This document shows, piece after piece, positions 10,625 to 22,600 of a DNA stretch of 64,000 bases. Origin of the DNA: Heterotrichella gracilis (lineage: Eukaryota > Sar > Xanthophyceae > Tribonematales > Xanthonemataceae); the NCBI GenBank assembly GCA_032358255.1, contig JAULBX010002778.1:1-64000 (forward strand). Direction: 5' to 3'. The position numbers and the translations under genes were made by a program. Numbering within the stretch: the stretch's first letter is position 1; each line of letters starts with the position of its first letter. The notes beneath the pieces were generated by a model, which was not told where the DNA came from, made no database searches, and saw nothing but the letters and a program-made list of their open reading frames with translations.

Positions 10625-12000
10625 CTCGAAAAGCTGCTTGGCCCAACGTCAGCGAGACACAGCAAGTTATTGTTCCATACAAACTGGGTTAGTGCGCCTT
10701 CTCAGGAGCCCTCCTGGGCAAGGGTATTCCGAGATGTGCTCCAGAACCCCGGAAAGCAACAGGCAACGAGCAACGGCGTGCAGATCAGGGCACTGCAGTG
10801 CCTTTGTGGCTGTAACAACCTGCGAATATACACGACCCACACGAAAGTTAGCCTTGTGTCCTTGCCTTGGTCCCTCTTTTGCCTTGGTCCTTTTGAAACA
10901 ACGGGGGCGACGGATACCAGGGGGTTAATTAATTGTTGTTTATTTTAGGGTTTCTTAAAACCCTTGTTTAGTTCCATTCCGAATGGCAATTTAATATGTA
11001 ATTGTTTGGAATTTCCAGCCACAATCGATGCCCACTAAACTGACTGCAACAGTCTACCGTTATGTGCCCAGGGCTGACTCCTCGCGTCGATGACTGGGCG
11101 TATAGTTATGTGGCCGCCTTGTAAAATTTGTAGTGCTCAAGTGAGGGTTGACAAAATAAATTCCCCGATGTGAAGCACGTGCACGCATCACGGCATTCCA
11201 AGGTTTGATACTTTCTTTCTTCCTAAGGCCACTGGCTCACACCAGGGCACCACAACCAGCCAGAAAGGCTGGTAAATGACTAGATTGCATCAAGCTGGGG
11301 GCGTTCTTCAGAGTTCACGTAGCTTGCAACCGTAGTTAGTTAGTTATTTACATGCATTCCAGCAAAATAGCCAGATTAGCAGTCAGTCTTGCACATGCGG
11401 CGCCACGCAGCTCTTTCCTGGCACTGTTTGAACCATCTATTGATCCCACGCGACTTGAGGGACCCTACTCCAGCAGGACCTGCAACCGTAGTAAGCTGGG
11501 CCAAATGCTGAAAAGCTGTAGCTGCATTGGAAATATGTACACAGAGCTTCATTACAAAGTTCCGCAAACTTTGTAATCCCATCTACACAATCCATACTGG
11601 TGCTGGCGTGTCTATGCTCGTCGCCCAGTGCAATAGCATGCACGCGCACTGACAGCATTGGAAATATTGGCACCAGCAGTCCCAGACAACAGGCTTGCAT
11701 AAATTTTGCAAATACATTACGCAGGGCTGGCATGTTGGATATAAGGTACGCCAGTAAACAGTGAAGTGAGTACCACTGCCTCTGTTCAGAAATACCAAAA
11801 GTCATTGTGCAGCCAATACCTTGCAACCCGCGGCGCAACCACTGCCATGCTATGTGCCTGCGGCAATGAAATAACAACACTGCCATCCTTTGTGCAACAA
11901 TCGCTGCACATCCATGCTGTCCAGCGCGTTTTGCATGGAACGCGCGGCACCAGCTGACTCCCTACCCCCTGCCCCTGCTGCTGCCCTTCTCTCCTCCATC
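10625..12000. other. Intergenic region between V-ATPase d and TGD3
   Basis: Holds the V-ATPase d promoter on the left and the TGD3 3' UTR on the right. A 149-codon minus-strand ORF (11437-11886) has no recognisable domain and no splice support, and I do not call it a gene. A GGGTTT...AAACCC inverted motif lies near 10948-10966. Confidence 0.5.
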
Positions 12001-14412
12001 CTACACATACTCTATTGGTCCGTTCAGGCTGCCAGATGCAAATTGCCTCACAATGGGCTCATCAGTGGTGTCAAACTCCTGCGCGCTGCCTTCCCACACC
12101 ACCCGCCCCTCGTGCAAGAAGATGATGCGGTCCACCGAGCGGCGGATGGTAGAGTGCTGGTGTGTGACGACCACGTATGTGGTGATGGCGCCCGTGTCAA
12201 TCTCCCCACCGCTGCCGGCATCAGGTTCATGCAGCGACCGGATGAGGTCCTCCACCACAGTGGAGGCAACCGGGTCCAGGCCAGCAGTGGGCTCGTCGTA
12301 CAGGATGAGCTGCAAGCGGCGCAAGGGGAGTGGGACAAAGGGGTGCGCACATGGCGGCAACTGTGCGCCCGAATGTGCCACCATATAGCAGCCACATGCT
12401 GATGTCCCAGCACTGGCTGCATCAGGGCATTGAGCTGCACGCCTTCATCACAAAGCGCAGCCCCAGCAGAGCAAATCATGCCATGGCCACCGCACAAAAG
12501 CCGCCTGCGCATGACAGATCCCTCACCTGTTCAACCTCTTGCGAGTCATCAGGTATGATCGCCCTGGCCAGCGCCACGCGTTTCTTCATGCCGCCCGACA
12601 GCTCAGCAGGGTACAGCGACTCTACGCCAGACAGTCCCACCTTTGCAAGGCTGGAGGCCACAAGATCCTGTGCACAGAAGCAGATGCTGGCGTGAGGTGG
12701 TGAATGACTGAATGTCCCTCGTCATTTGGATCTTGAATTGTAAAGCAAAATCACATAAGAACGGAAGCGCCGCTGAAGGATGAGGGTGCCACAGCACAGG
12801 CCTATGCTACGCAGGGGGCAGCAGGCACAACACGCATGGCGATGAACCCGGACAAGAATCTGGCATTTGCAGCTACAAAAAGATATAGCCATGCACACGG
12901 CTCCCACGGCTCCATGGCAGTGTGCCCACTCACCTCTACGTGCTCGTCCTCCATGTCAGTGTGCTCGTACAGCAGGAAGCCCACGTTCTGCCCCACCGTC
13001 AGGGAGTCAAACAATGCCCCGCTCTGGAACACCAGGCCCACCTTGAGCGTGTTGGAGGTGTCGTCATCTGACAGCAGGCCGCGGCGAGGGGAGCCCTTGA
13101 TCACCACCTCGCCCTGCAGGGCCACGCGGGGGGTGGGGATGGGGGGCACAGGATGGAGTTCGCTAGCATGTTGTGCAGCATGTCAGGCTATCCACCATGC
13201 GAGGCTGGTGTGAGGAACCCCTTGGGGGTAACAACGTGCTCCCTGCCAAGCCCATCATGCACCACCTGCATCCCCGTTTCCCGTGCCCTGTTCCCACATA
13301 CCATGCAGGCTGCAAACCAAGTATGCTGCAACGTCAGGCAGCTCTCATAAACCCCCCACCCCACCCACTTCTGGATGGACACCCTTAACCATAATCTCCC
13401 AAGGCCCTATCCCCACAGGCCTGAAAGGCTGATCTGCGAACGGTGGTGACCCACCCCTATTGGATGGTAGAATCCAAAATCCCTTACCCCTATTGGATGG
13501 AGACTCTGGCGTCCTCACCCCACCCCACCCCCCCTTTCCCTCCCCACCTACACAGGTTTGGCCAACCTGAGCACTGTTGTGAGCCAACTGAAGACCACAG
13601 TATGAAAGGCCAAAAAACCTGTGCCCATCATCCACCACCTGCATCCAACTTGTGTATTTGACCATGCCCTAGCAGCATCCCCACGGCCCCGCACCTTGTC
13701 GGGTGCCAGCAGGCCAGCCATCAGGCGCAGGGTGGTGGACTTGCCCGTGCCAGAGCTGCCTATGATGCCCACTGCCTCCCCCCGATGGATCTTGAGGCTT
13801 GCCCCCCGCAGTATTGCCTTGGAGCCAAACGACTTGTACACGTCCCGCAGCTCCACCAGCACCTCACCCTCTCGCCGCGAGGAGGGAGGGGGGGCGCCAT
13901 TGCCACCGGGTGAGGGTGGAGGGCTGGGCGCGGGCTGCTGTTGCTCAGCAACTGCAGGAGTCTGCAATGACACTGGGTGCTGAGCATGACAGCATGTGCC
14001 ATGGCTTGCGCAAAGATATTCACAAGTTTTGTGTGCAAGTCCACGACTAACGCCATACTGATGCATTTCGATAAGTGCACTTGGGTTGCCCCAACATTTA
14101 CAACGAGACTGCAGGCCCAACCCAGCAGGTCTGATTCACTTTCTTCAACCCTCCATATATTGCGTGCATGCAGTGCAAGTTTGTAGACCCCCTTGCCTAT
14201 ACTATCACCTGCTTGGGTATGCCTGCATTCAGGCTCACGTCCACTGTTCTGGGCCTCGCTAGCTGCCAGGTGTTTGTTTTCCTCCTGCCGCTCGTCTGTG
14301 GCCAAGGGCGTCCTGTGTGTTGCCCGGCCAACCCTTTGTGCCCAAAAAACTGCTGTACGCTGTTAGAACAAGTACAGGGCTGCGTTCCTCGAGCAAAATA
14401 AGTATTCTTCAT
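12001..14412 (-). CDS. TGD3: TGD3-like ABC ATPase of the plastid lipid importer (5 exons)
   Basis: Cytosol-independent ATPase subunit of the TGD1-2-3 transporter, which brings ER-derived lipid across the plastid inner envelope. It is the plant counterpart of bacterial MlaF. Exons (minus): 14412-14209, 13961-13695, 13113-12934, 12667-12527, 12309-12001, giving 366 aa with phase 0 at every junction. The ATPase is complete: Walker [10 protein letters not shown] (136-144), Q-loop [12 protein letters not shown], signature [14 protein letters not shown] (from 240), Walker [14 protein letters not shown] (265-277), H-loop THQHS (His314). Terminal SLNGPIEY matches plant TGD3. Residues 1-100 are basic, Ser/Thr-containing and then proline-rich, consistent with a plastid transit peptide and linker. 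Exon 1 is inferred from phase and composition only. Confidence 0.93.
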
Positions 14413-15889
14413 TGTGTGTACAAAAACTCTGCAACGTTGAAGTTTGGGGCTTCAGCAGTGGGTTGGCATGAGGCCAGACGGCACTGATGAACGCTGGGCG
14501 CTGGGACAAACGAGAGGCGTATTGCCGGTGAGACTCTGAAAGCACAAGTGTGTACCCAAAGTGCAAACTCAGGACACAGTGACCATGGGTTTCCCAGCTG
14601 AAGCACCTCCACTTAGGTGTGGAGCACTCGCCTAACAGAGCTGACTCGCTCAGTGCACAGCTACCTACACAGTGGGTTTTGATGAGCCTCAGCTTGGCTC
14701 TTCCCAACTACCGCTAGTAGTGGTGTGCAGAGAAGTTCCTGTGTGATACCTTCTGGGCTCAGTGGAATAGGGGAAGGAAGGGAATTTAAATAACACTTCC
14801 CCCACGCTGCAACATCGTCCTCAGCTGCCAGCTGTGCAATCCTTGGCCAGAGGGAGGGACCAAACCGTCAGTCATCCCAACACAACTGTTTGCACATAAA
14901 CTCAGATACCAACCACACTTGCAACAGTTAACCAGTTGGGTGGTGGGTAATCTCCACTCTTTTGTGATCTTGCGTTCCTTTCCACTCCACGACAGTTGGC
15001 TGTGCGCTGGTGCCCCCAGCCTCCTCAGCAGCAACCGTGGCCCCCACCAGCCGACTTTGATCTGTGAGTGGGATACCGGCAAACTGCCATTGTCGCGAAC
15101 GCGTCGGCGTTTGAGCCACCGTTGCACAATAGGAGACCTTCAAACGTTCAACTGAGTTCCTAGACACCTGCAAGAACCCGATCATCCAAGAATCCAGAGG
15201 TATGTAGCAAGATCACGGCCAGTGGGTGCATGCCGTGGGCCCAGCTGTTGTGACAGCATGTGCATTGCAGCGTTGCAGCTTCCACCCAGTTCTACAACTG
15301 TGAAAACGTGGCGGCTGATTGCAGCAGCTGGGTTCTGCACTCTCGACCTGATCTCGCAACGGTTAGTGTTGGGACCCTCACACATGCACGAGTTTGGTGG
15401 GCACGTTCAGCGGCAGAAGTACCACAAAGGGTTACTAGCTGGTGTTTCTTTTTCTGAATGTTCACGGTTGATCTCGTCGTCGTCATCTGGGTGCCTTCAT
15501 TAACGGTGCTGCATGCCTTAACGCGGTTTGCTGTGACGCGGTTTGCTGTGCATGGAACTCGCGTGAGCACAGCAAAACGTGTTGCTCCTTGCAATACCCA
15601 AAGCGCGCATTGTCCTGTTCTCAGTCGTCCTTGGGTTATGCGTTGTCTTTACCGAAACGTGTCGTTACTGGGGAAACACGCTTCGACCGCGTTTGCCTCA
15701 CACATGGGTACAGCTGGCAGGTGACCAGTGCGACCCAGTACACCAGTATACTGCGGGTTGTAAGAACGGCCTTGCGAGCGTCCTGTTGCCGACACCCTGT
15801 TTCCAACGGGGTTTTATTTCTTCTGGATATGTCGTCATGATCTGACATGTTGATGGTATCCTGCAGGCCAGGGTGTGGCAGCAGCCAGC
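14413..15889. other. Intergenic: TGD3 promoter and mannanase promoter, nothing else recognised
   Basis: Nearly 1.5 kb between two divergent genes. Several ORFs of 65-115 codons overlap on both strands (for example 14928-15185 and 15292-15594 minus) without family motifs or consistent splice sites. A 15-bp unit CGCGGTTTGCTGTGA is tandemly repeated at about 15530-15560. No TATA box could be placed with confidence. Confidence 0.4.
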
Positions 15890-18052
15890 ATGGGGCCGCC
15901 CAGAGCACTGGTGAGTAATGTGTTGCCTGAACACGTGCGCAGGGTCTCCAACGCTGCCACCCTGTTTCTGTGTTAGCTGCTGATGGGCACCGCGAGCTGA
16001 GAGTAAACGAGCAGCTGGTTTCTGGTTTCGAACTTGCATACCCAACACACTGACACATGCCCTTTCTGTTCAGGCTCTGGTGCTTCTGTGCACCTTCGTC
16101 CTTGCCACGTCAGCCCGCGCCACCACCTCCAACATCAAGCCCAAGCCCGTCAAGCCTCAGGCCAGCATCAAGCCCAAGCCCAGCGGCCTGCCTGAGGCCA
16201 ATGGCAAGTACAACGCGCGCCTGTTTGCCTCCATCCTTGCTGCCTACAAGGAGTCTGCAGCCAAGAACAGCTCCAGGACCAGCACAGCCCGCAGCGAGAA
16301 GGATACTGTGTACAACCCCAGGCCTGTCAAGGGCTTTGTGGTAAGTGCGAAACCCTTTTGAAGATGGGCAAGAGCCACCTGTGAAGCACCTGTGCTGGGG
16401 TTTGTCACTGTGCTGCATGCCACGCCTCTATCCTTCACTTGCTGACCACCCCCCTTGCGACTGCAGACACGGTCTGGCAACAAGCTGACCCTGTACGGCA
16501 AGACCTTCTACTTTGGCGGCACCAACGCCTTCTTTGCAGCGTCCGACAGCTTGGTGCAAAGCGAGAGCGAGGTGCGCAAGCTGTTCCGCACCCATGCGCA
16601 GAACGGCGCCACCGTCATGCGTGTGTTTGCTTTCTCCAACGGCTACGGGGACAACGTGGTGCCCACCAAGCGCCCCATCCAGCCCAAGCTGGGGAGGTAC
16701 AGCGAGACTGCGCTGCGCCGCCTGGACCTGGTGCTTGCTGAGGCAGGCAAGAACGGCATCCGCCTGGTCCTGCCGCTGTCCAACTGGGAGGACTTCATGG
16801 GGGGCGTGCGCTGGTACGTGGACCAGTCCAAAGGCACGTGGGCGGAGAAGGAGGCGTTCTACTACGACAACAAGGTGGTGAACGCCTACAAGACCTACAT
16901 CCGCGTCATCCTCAACCGCCGCAACACCATCACGGGCCGCATCTACAAGCAGGACCCCACCGTGCTGAGCTGGCAGGTGATGAACGAGCCCAAGACCACA
17001 AACAACTACGAGATTAAGAAGGGGGAGTACCCAGGCACCCTGATCAACAACTGGATGAAGGACATCGCGGGCTACATCAAGCGCCAGGGGGCAAAGCAGC
17101 TGGTCTCCAATGGAGAGGAGGGCTACAGGTGCGCGTACCCAATATAGCACAGGCTACCCTATCATATGGCTGCATTTGTTATGAATTTCATATCTGGCTG
17201 CCAAGCATTCTTGTGATGCTGCATCCCATGCTCTGTACATCACCCCCTGCTTGCAATGCACACACCGCCTGTGACCCACTGTAAGCTGGATGCTGACCGC
17301 TGCCCTGCACCATCTCTAGGGTTGACGGCCAGAAGTATGACAACTGGAGCAACCAGATTGGCCAGTCCACCTACTACAACTCCTGGCTGAACACCGGTGT
17401 GAAGGGCACAGACTGGCCGCGTAACTGCCGCCTGGCCCAGATCGACCTGTGCACCCTGCACCACTTCCCAGCCAACTGGGGCATGCGCGGCAAGGCCTGG
17501 GACTGGGCCCTGACCAACTGGCTGCCTGACCGCATGAAGATTGGCACCCAGGACATTGGCAAGCCAGTCGCCCTGGAGGAGTATGGCGCCAGCAACGACC
17601 TCGTCATCGGCGATGGTTCCTGGACCTGCCGCGACAAGTTCCTGCGCACCTTTGCCAAGGCAGCCTTTGAGCAGGGCGCGTCCGGCGTCATGACCTGGTC
17701 CGCCCACCACCACGACCTGTACAACCTGGGCAAGGACTCTGTGGACTACGGCTACGGACAGGATGGAGGCTGCTCCACCAAGGCCCTGTACACATACGCC
17801 ATCAGAAAGGTGGGTGGGGCAGGGACGGGAGCTTTGTGCTGTCATGCAACCGATGGGGTTGAGCAGGGCAGGGGATTGTGATCTGTGCGCTGGCTAATGC
17901 ATGCCTTTTGGTTGCTGCACTGTACTTGTTGTGGTGCTTGGCTAATTGTGCGCATGTGCCTGCTGCAGACCATCAAGGCCATCTATGGCGGGGACAGTGC
18001 GGCCAAGAGCTTCCCGTACCCACGCGGCTGCGGGTGTGACTCAGGAAGCTGA
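15890..18052 (+). CDS. Secreted endo-1,4-beta-mannanase, glycoside hydrolase family 5 (5 exons)
   Basis: Cleaves internal beta-1,4-mannosidic bonds in mannans. Exons: 15890-15910, 16074-16340, 16467-17128, 17320-17809, 17969-18052, giving 507 aa with closed phases. Residues 1-23 form a signal peptide (MGPPRAL then ALVLLCTFVLATSARA). A basic, Pro/Lys-rich linker follows, rich in PKP repeats (KPKPVKPQASIKPKPSG). The catalytic (beta/alpha)8 domain runs from about 97 to the end. It shows FYFGGTNAFF near its start, acid/base Glu270 in SWQVMNEPKT, HHFPANWG, nucleophile Glu404 in ALEEYGAS, and MTWSAHHHD, the subfamily-7 order seen in plant mannanases. Six or more cysteines suggest disulfides of an extracellular enzyme. 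It could act on the alga's own wall or on external mannan. Confidence 0.94.
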
Positions 18053-18168
18053 GCTGCATCTAGGAGCTGGAGCGCAATTCAGCAATGGTAAATCACTTTA
18101 CATCAATTGGCCAGATTGATTTTGGAATTTGCGTGACATGCTAGTGAGTGCACCACGCTTTTTGGGGC

Positions 18169-18173
18169 TGTAA
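18169..18173 (+). terminator. TGTAA polyadenylation signal of the mannanase gene
   Basis: TGTAA 117 nt after the mannanase stop codon, at the distance expected for a chlorophyte poly(A) signal. Confidence 0.5.
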
Positions 18174-19606
18174 CGCCCAGGATCTTCCATGAGGTGCAGG
18201 CTCCTTGTGAGCAAATTACCGCTGAACATTCGGATACTTATATAGCCGCTGAGCAAGCGTGCGTTTCACCAACTTGATCAATCAAATACTGCCGTATGGG
18301 TAATGTCGTTGTTCACCGCTTGGGTGCCCAGTATCGAATGCAGCGTGGCAGGGTTGCAGGACATTTGAACTCGTTAGTAATGGCTTTGTTTGCTTTACGG
18401 TGACCATAGGCAGGATAGGTTTGTGCAAGAACAATATATTTGACGATAGCGCATAGGGGGGGCAGGGAAATTTTCCATTTCACCACACATGACAGCACTC
18501 GGCGAGTGTATTGGTTTAAAACAATAAAATTTATCCGTTCAGATTCACCAAGAGCTTCAGTACTAGTACACAATTATTATCATGCTGATCAAAATGAACT
18601 CCGTGCCGATTGTTAATGGTCCATAATAGTGTGCTTGATGATTTTTATCTCAGTTTCAAGCTAGAGTCCAAGCACTTTTCACTTAATGTCACGGTGTGCT
18701 TGACGTGGCATGCTTTACTTTCGAAGTATCAGTGCTGTTTTGTGCAAACTGCGCAGGTTTGTGATATCATATTATCAACATCAAGTAGACACTGCCACAG
18801 TGCCCTTAGTCGCAATTTGAATTTGAAATGGAAGTTAGTTTTTGTACCGTACGGTTGACGTCACGTTTGAAGTGATCAATAGATTAGCGAGAGATTATAA
18901 TATCTGGAATGCACTCAATGACCTCAGGAATAATTCCAGAGTAATGATTTAGTAACTTGAAAGCCAGTGCACCCAGCCCAGGGCCTGCATCAGTGGCGCA
19001 GTATTGTAAATACAGTATACTAAAAATACACTGTCATGTCCTATCCGAATGGCTGCCATGCATGCAAAATCTTTACCAGTCGCCGGATAGTAAAGAATAG
19101 ACCCGCCTCTGATTCAGAAGCCCTCGGGACCTGTGAAACTAGAAATGTTTTCGACTTTTGCCATCTTGCCCGTATTGCCAAGGCTCGCAGAGGCCCCTAA
19201 CGCTGAGTCTCATAGCACCAACTTCAAATTGGCAGCTCCCCATATATAGGGACCCTTGACACACTGAGTATCAGTTGGCCTGTTGCCAAGCACGACTCAA
19301 AAGCCTACCACGCGCTTGCCAGGAACAGGCAGGTGAGGAGAGGGTGAAGAGATAACTGCCCAAGCTGGTCAATTTGCAAAGCACTGGATGCATGCCCCAA
19401 TGCACGTATCAAGCCCCGACGTCATGCCGCCATGTCAGCCCGCCATAATATCCATATCAGGTGCATGGGGCGGTAGACAGCTGTGCCGACCAGGAAGGGG
19501 TACACTGGGGCACATCATTGGCCACACATTTGGCACATGGACAGGCACATGCAACCCCTGCTTGGCTGCCACATCCCTACTGCCGCAAGCTGGCGGAAGT
19601 AGCAGC
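18174..19606. other. AT-richer intergenic region with isolated TATA-like promoter signals
   Basis: About 1.4 kb between the convergent 3' ends of the mannanase and UBP26 genes, visibly richer in A+T than the coding DNA. No ORF here has recognisable content. CATATATAGG (TATA-like) is at 19241-19250 on the plus strand, and a good splice donor (CAGGCAG/GTGAGG) follows at 19332/19333. TTATATAG is at about 18238. These could mark a small non-coding or antisense transcript running into the UBP26 3' end. Confidence 0.35.
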
Positions 19607-22600
19607 CTATTGCTGCTGCTCCCCACTCCCCTGCATACCAGCGCCCCCTTGCGCCACCTCCACCGCCACCCCCGACCCCAGCAGTGCCGTCCCCGTGAAC
19701 CCCCGCTCAACCTCCCTCCCCTTGCGCCCACCACCGCTCATGGAGCAACCCGCAACTGCAAGGACGGCCTCCATGTCGTTGGGGTCATAGGTGCCGCTGT
19801 CCACCACCTTAATCTCATCGTCTGGGAACACCTCGCACTGCGCCATGGTGAGGTCGTCGGGCCCAGGCAGCAGCCGGCCACGCACGTACAGCTGCATGGG
19901 GTGGGAGCAGGGGGTAGGCTGCGCGGAGCCAGGGAGGGTGCGGGCCGCTTGGCATGCAGGTGTGTGTGTGTGTAGGGGGGGGGTGGCAGGGGGAGGAGAC
20001 AGCATGCAGACCAACTCCTGGCGCCATGCACCAGCGCACATATTGAGGCACCCTGCTGCAATGAACCTGCTTTGCTCCCTCAGTGCAACCAGCAGATGCC
20101 TCGATGTACCCTGAGCACCACGCATCCTGCCCGTCCTAGGTGGCAGCCTGGCACTAAGCAGCGCGCTGGGACACATCAACACATGTACACACTCACCTAC
20201 AGGTACCCATCCACCTGTTCGTTCCTTAGGTGCACCCCTGTGCCCCTCCATTCCTTTGGCCCCGCACACACCACTCACCTGTGCATTCCCTGGGTGCACC
20301 CCCAGCGTCTCATACACCTTGAGCTTGAGCTCCCGCAGTGTGGTGGTGCAGTCAAGGGACAGCGCTTGGCGACCACGGCGCGCGCGGCGGGACCGGCGCT
20401 CACCTGCGGACAGGGACATGGGGGGGTCAAATAAGGCAGTATTGTGGTCCTGGCGCATGCATAGTCGCCGCCAGCCAGGCAAGCTCACATCCGCGCATGC
20501 GCGATGTGGTGTGCGGATATGGTCTGGTGGTGGTGCACATGCCCAGCACAGCTTGCACCAGTCTCAAGGTCTCCCCCACCCCTCTCTCCTAAGCGATTGT
20601 TCACCTGCAGTGGATGCGTCTGGTGGCACCAGGTCCCCTTCCCCCCCCGCCACCTCCACCATCACCTCCACGCCCTGGTAGCACAGCTGGGCGGCGCGCG
20701 CGGATGCTGCCTGCTGGTCGCGCGCCAGTGGGCACACCGGAGGAAGAGGGGACAGGTGACCGACCTGGGCGAGAGGGAGGGGGCACGGGGTCAGAGGGGT
20801 GGGGTTTGGGGTGCCTTGGCATATGGTGGTGAGGGGCAGGCGGAGCGGGTGGGTGCATTTAGTTGAGGCCGCGGATGGATATGCAGAGCAGCACCTGGCC
20901 TGAATGAGCCATGCCATGCCACCCCATGGGTAAGTGCGGATGGTGGTCACCCACACCACAGGGTTCCCACCTGCTCCATGGCAGCGCGCCCATTCCCCCC
21001 CTTGGGCCGCCGCACATCCAGGCCACTTAGTGTGATGGCCTCGTCCGGCAGCTGGCCTGGCAGTGGGGGTGTGGCGGCTGCAGGAGGGGGCCCGGACACC
21101 TCCAGCGTGGCTTGGATGCCTGCACCATGAGGGGGGGGAGTGGGAAGGGGGGCACAAGGGCAATCGAAAGCTTTCATACTAACAACTGCATACACAAATA
21201 TAAGAATGGATTACAATAATCCATAAGAACTATAATTCATAAGAATAATCCGAACAATCTATTTTATACGTGATTAAATTATCTTGTTACCTATACCATT
21301 CCCCATTTACCCACTCGAAGAGTTTTCCTTGTTACCCATTTACCAACATAAAGAATTTCATATCTGATTAATTACATTGATTCACAAGGAATTAGGAGTT
21401 AGGTGGCATGGCTGGCGGGGCATGGCATGGCATGGCATGGCGGCCCGATGTGGCCTGTCATGCGCACCAGTGTCACAACAGCTGGCACACACACTGGTGG
21501 GATGGGGGGGGGAGGGGTTACACAAACGGGGTGGCACGTACCTGGGAGTTCACCCTGTCCCGCCCCATACAGCTGACTCAGCGCCTCCCACTCTGCCTGC
21601 TGCACCACCTCCAGTGCCTGCTGCTCGGCGTCCACCACCACCCACCGCCCGCGCTTGTTGACCACCACTGGGGGGGGCACCACCAGCCCCCTGTCTGACC
21701 CTTGGTGGCAGTTGCATAGCAGGGGAGAGAGGACGGTGGGCAGGAGGGGAGGGCGGGCGGGGGCAGCGCTGCCCCTGCAACAAGGGGCGTGGGGGGTGGT
21801 GAGGTGTGCGTGTAGGTGGGGGGGGGCTCAAGTTGATGTGCTCCCAAGGGGTTGCGGTGCATGCGACTGGCAGTGTGCGAATGTGCAGTCAAGCCACATT
21901 GGTGTGGTGCCGATGGGGCGCTGCCGGCGGGCCAGGCAGCGTGGAGCCACTGGGGACACAGCGGCGGGGCGCCCACTATACCTACCAGCAGGCCTGCAGT
22001 GGCGTGTGGTGCAAGGGCGCAGGGTGCAAGCATGGCTGCATGTGAGAGTGCATGCGTGTGTGTGCTTGTGGTAGGGTGCTGCTCCACCCACCCTGGGCGC
22101 TTGGGTGGCGCTGTAGCCCAGCTGCGCCACGCCTCCATCCACTGCCTAGGCACCAGGTAGTAGGGGGTGCCTGGGGTGAGCGCGGCACCCAGTACCCCTG
22201 CCGCCGCCTGTGGTGCCGCTGACCGCTCCATGCCGCGATGCTCCTTGACCTCCTGGGAAAGGGGGCACTGGGGGGCTGAAGCGCATGTGCATGGTCATGG
22301 GCTGGGTTTAGGGTTTGCAGTCTAACATGTTCAAGCTACGTTCTCATTCTCAATGCCCTTCTACGATTTACTCGTCCTAACTGGGAACGGTTAGTTGGTA
22401 TTTTAATGTTGCTTGTTGTTATGAATTCGCAGATGACGTATTGGCTGGTGCGGGCAGAGCGCCATGCAGGGCAACGCGACGCCCACTGCCACATGGCGCA
22501 CTCAACCCCAGGCTAGGCTGTGATAGGTTGTTCCACCCACCATGTCTCCCTCCTGTGCCGCCTCCAGCTGTGCCAGGCAGGTGGCACACTCAGGGGTGCC

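Noticed and set aside
11437-11886. 149-codon minus-strand ORF between V-ATPase d and TGD3
   Set aside because: Cys/Leu-rich translation without family resemblance, no splice partners, and codon use unlike the neighbours.
16428-17150. 240-codon minus-strand ORF
   Set aside because: Exact antisense shadow of the large mannanase exon.
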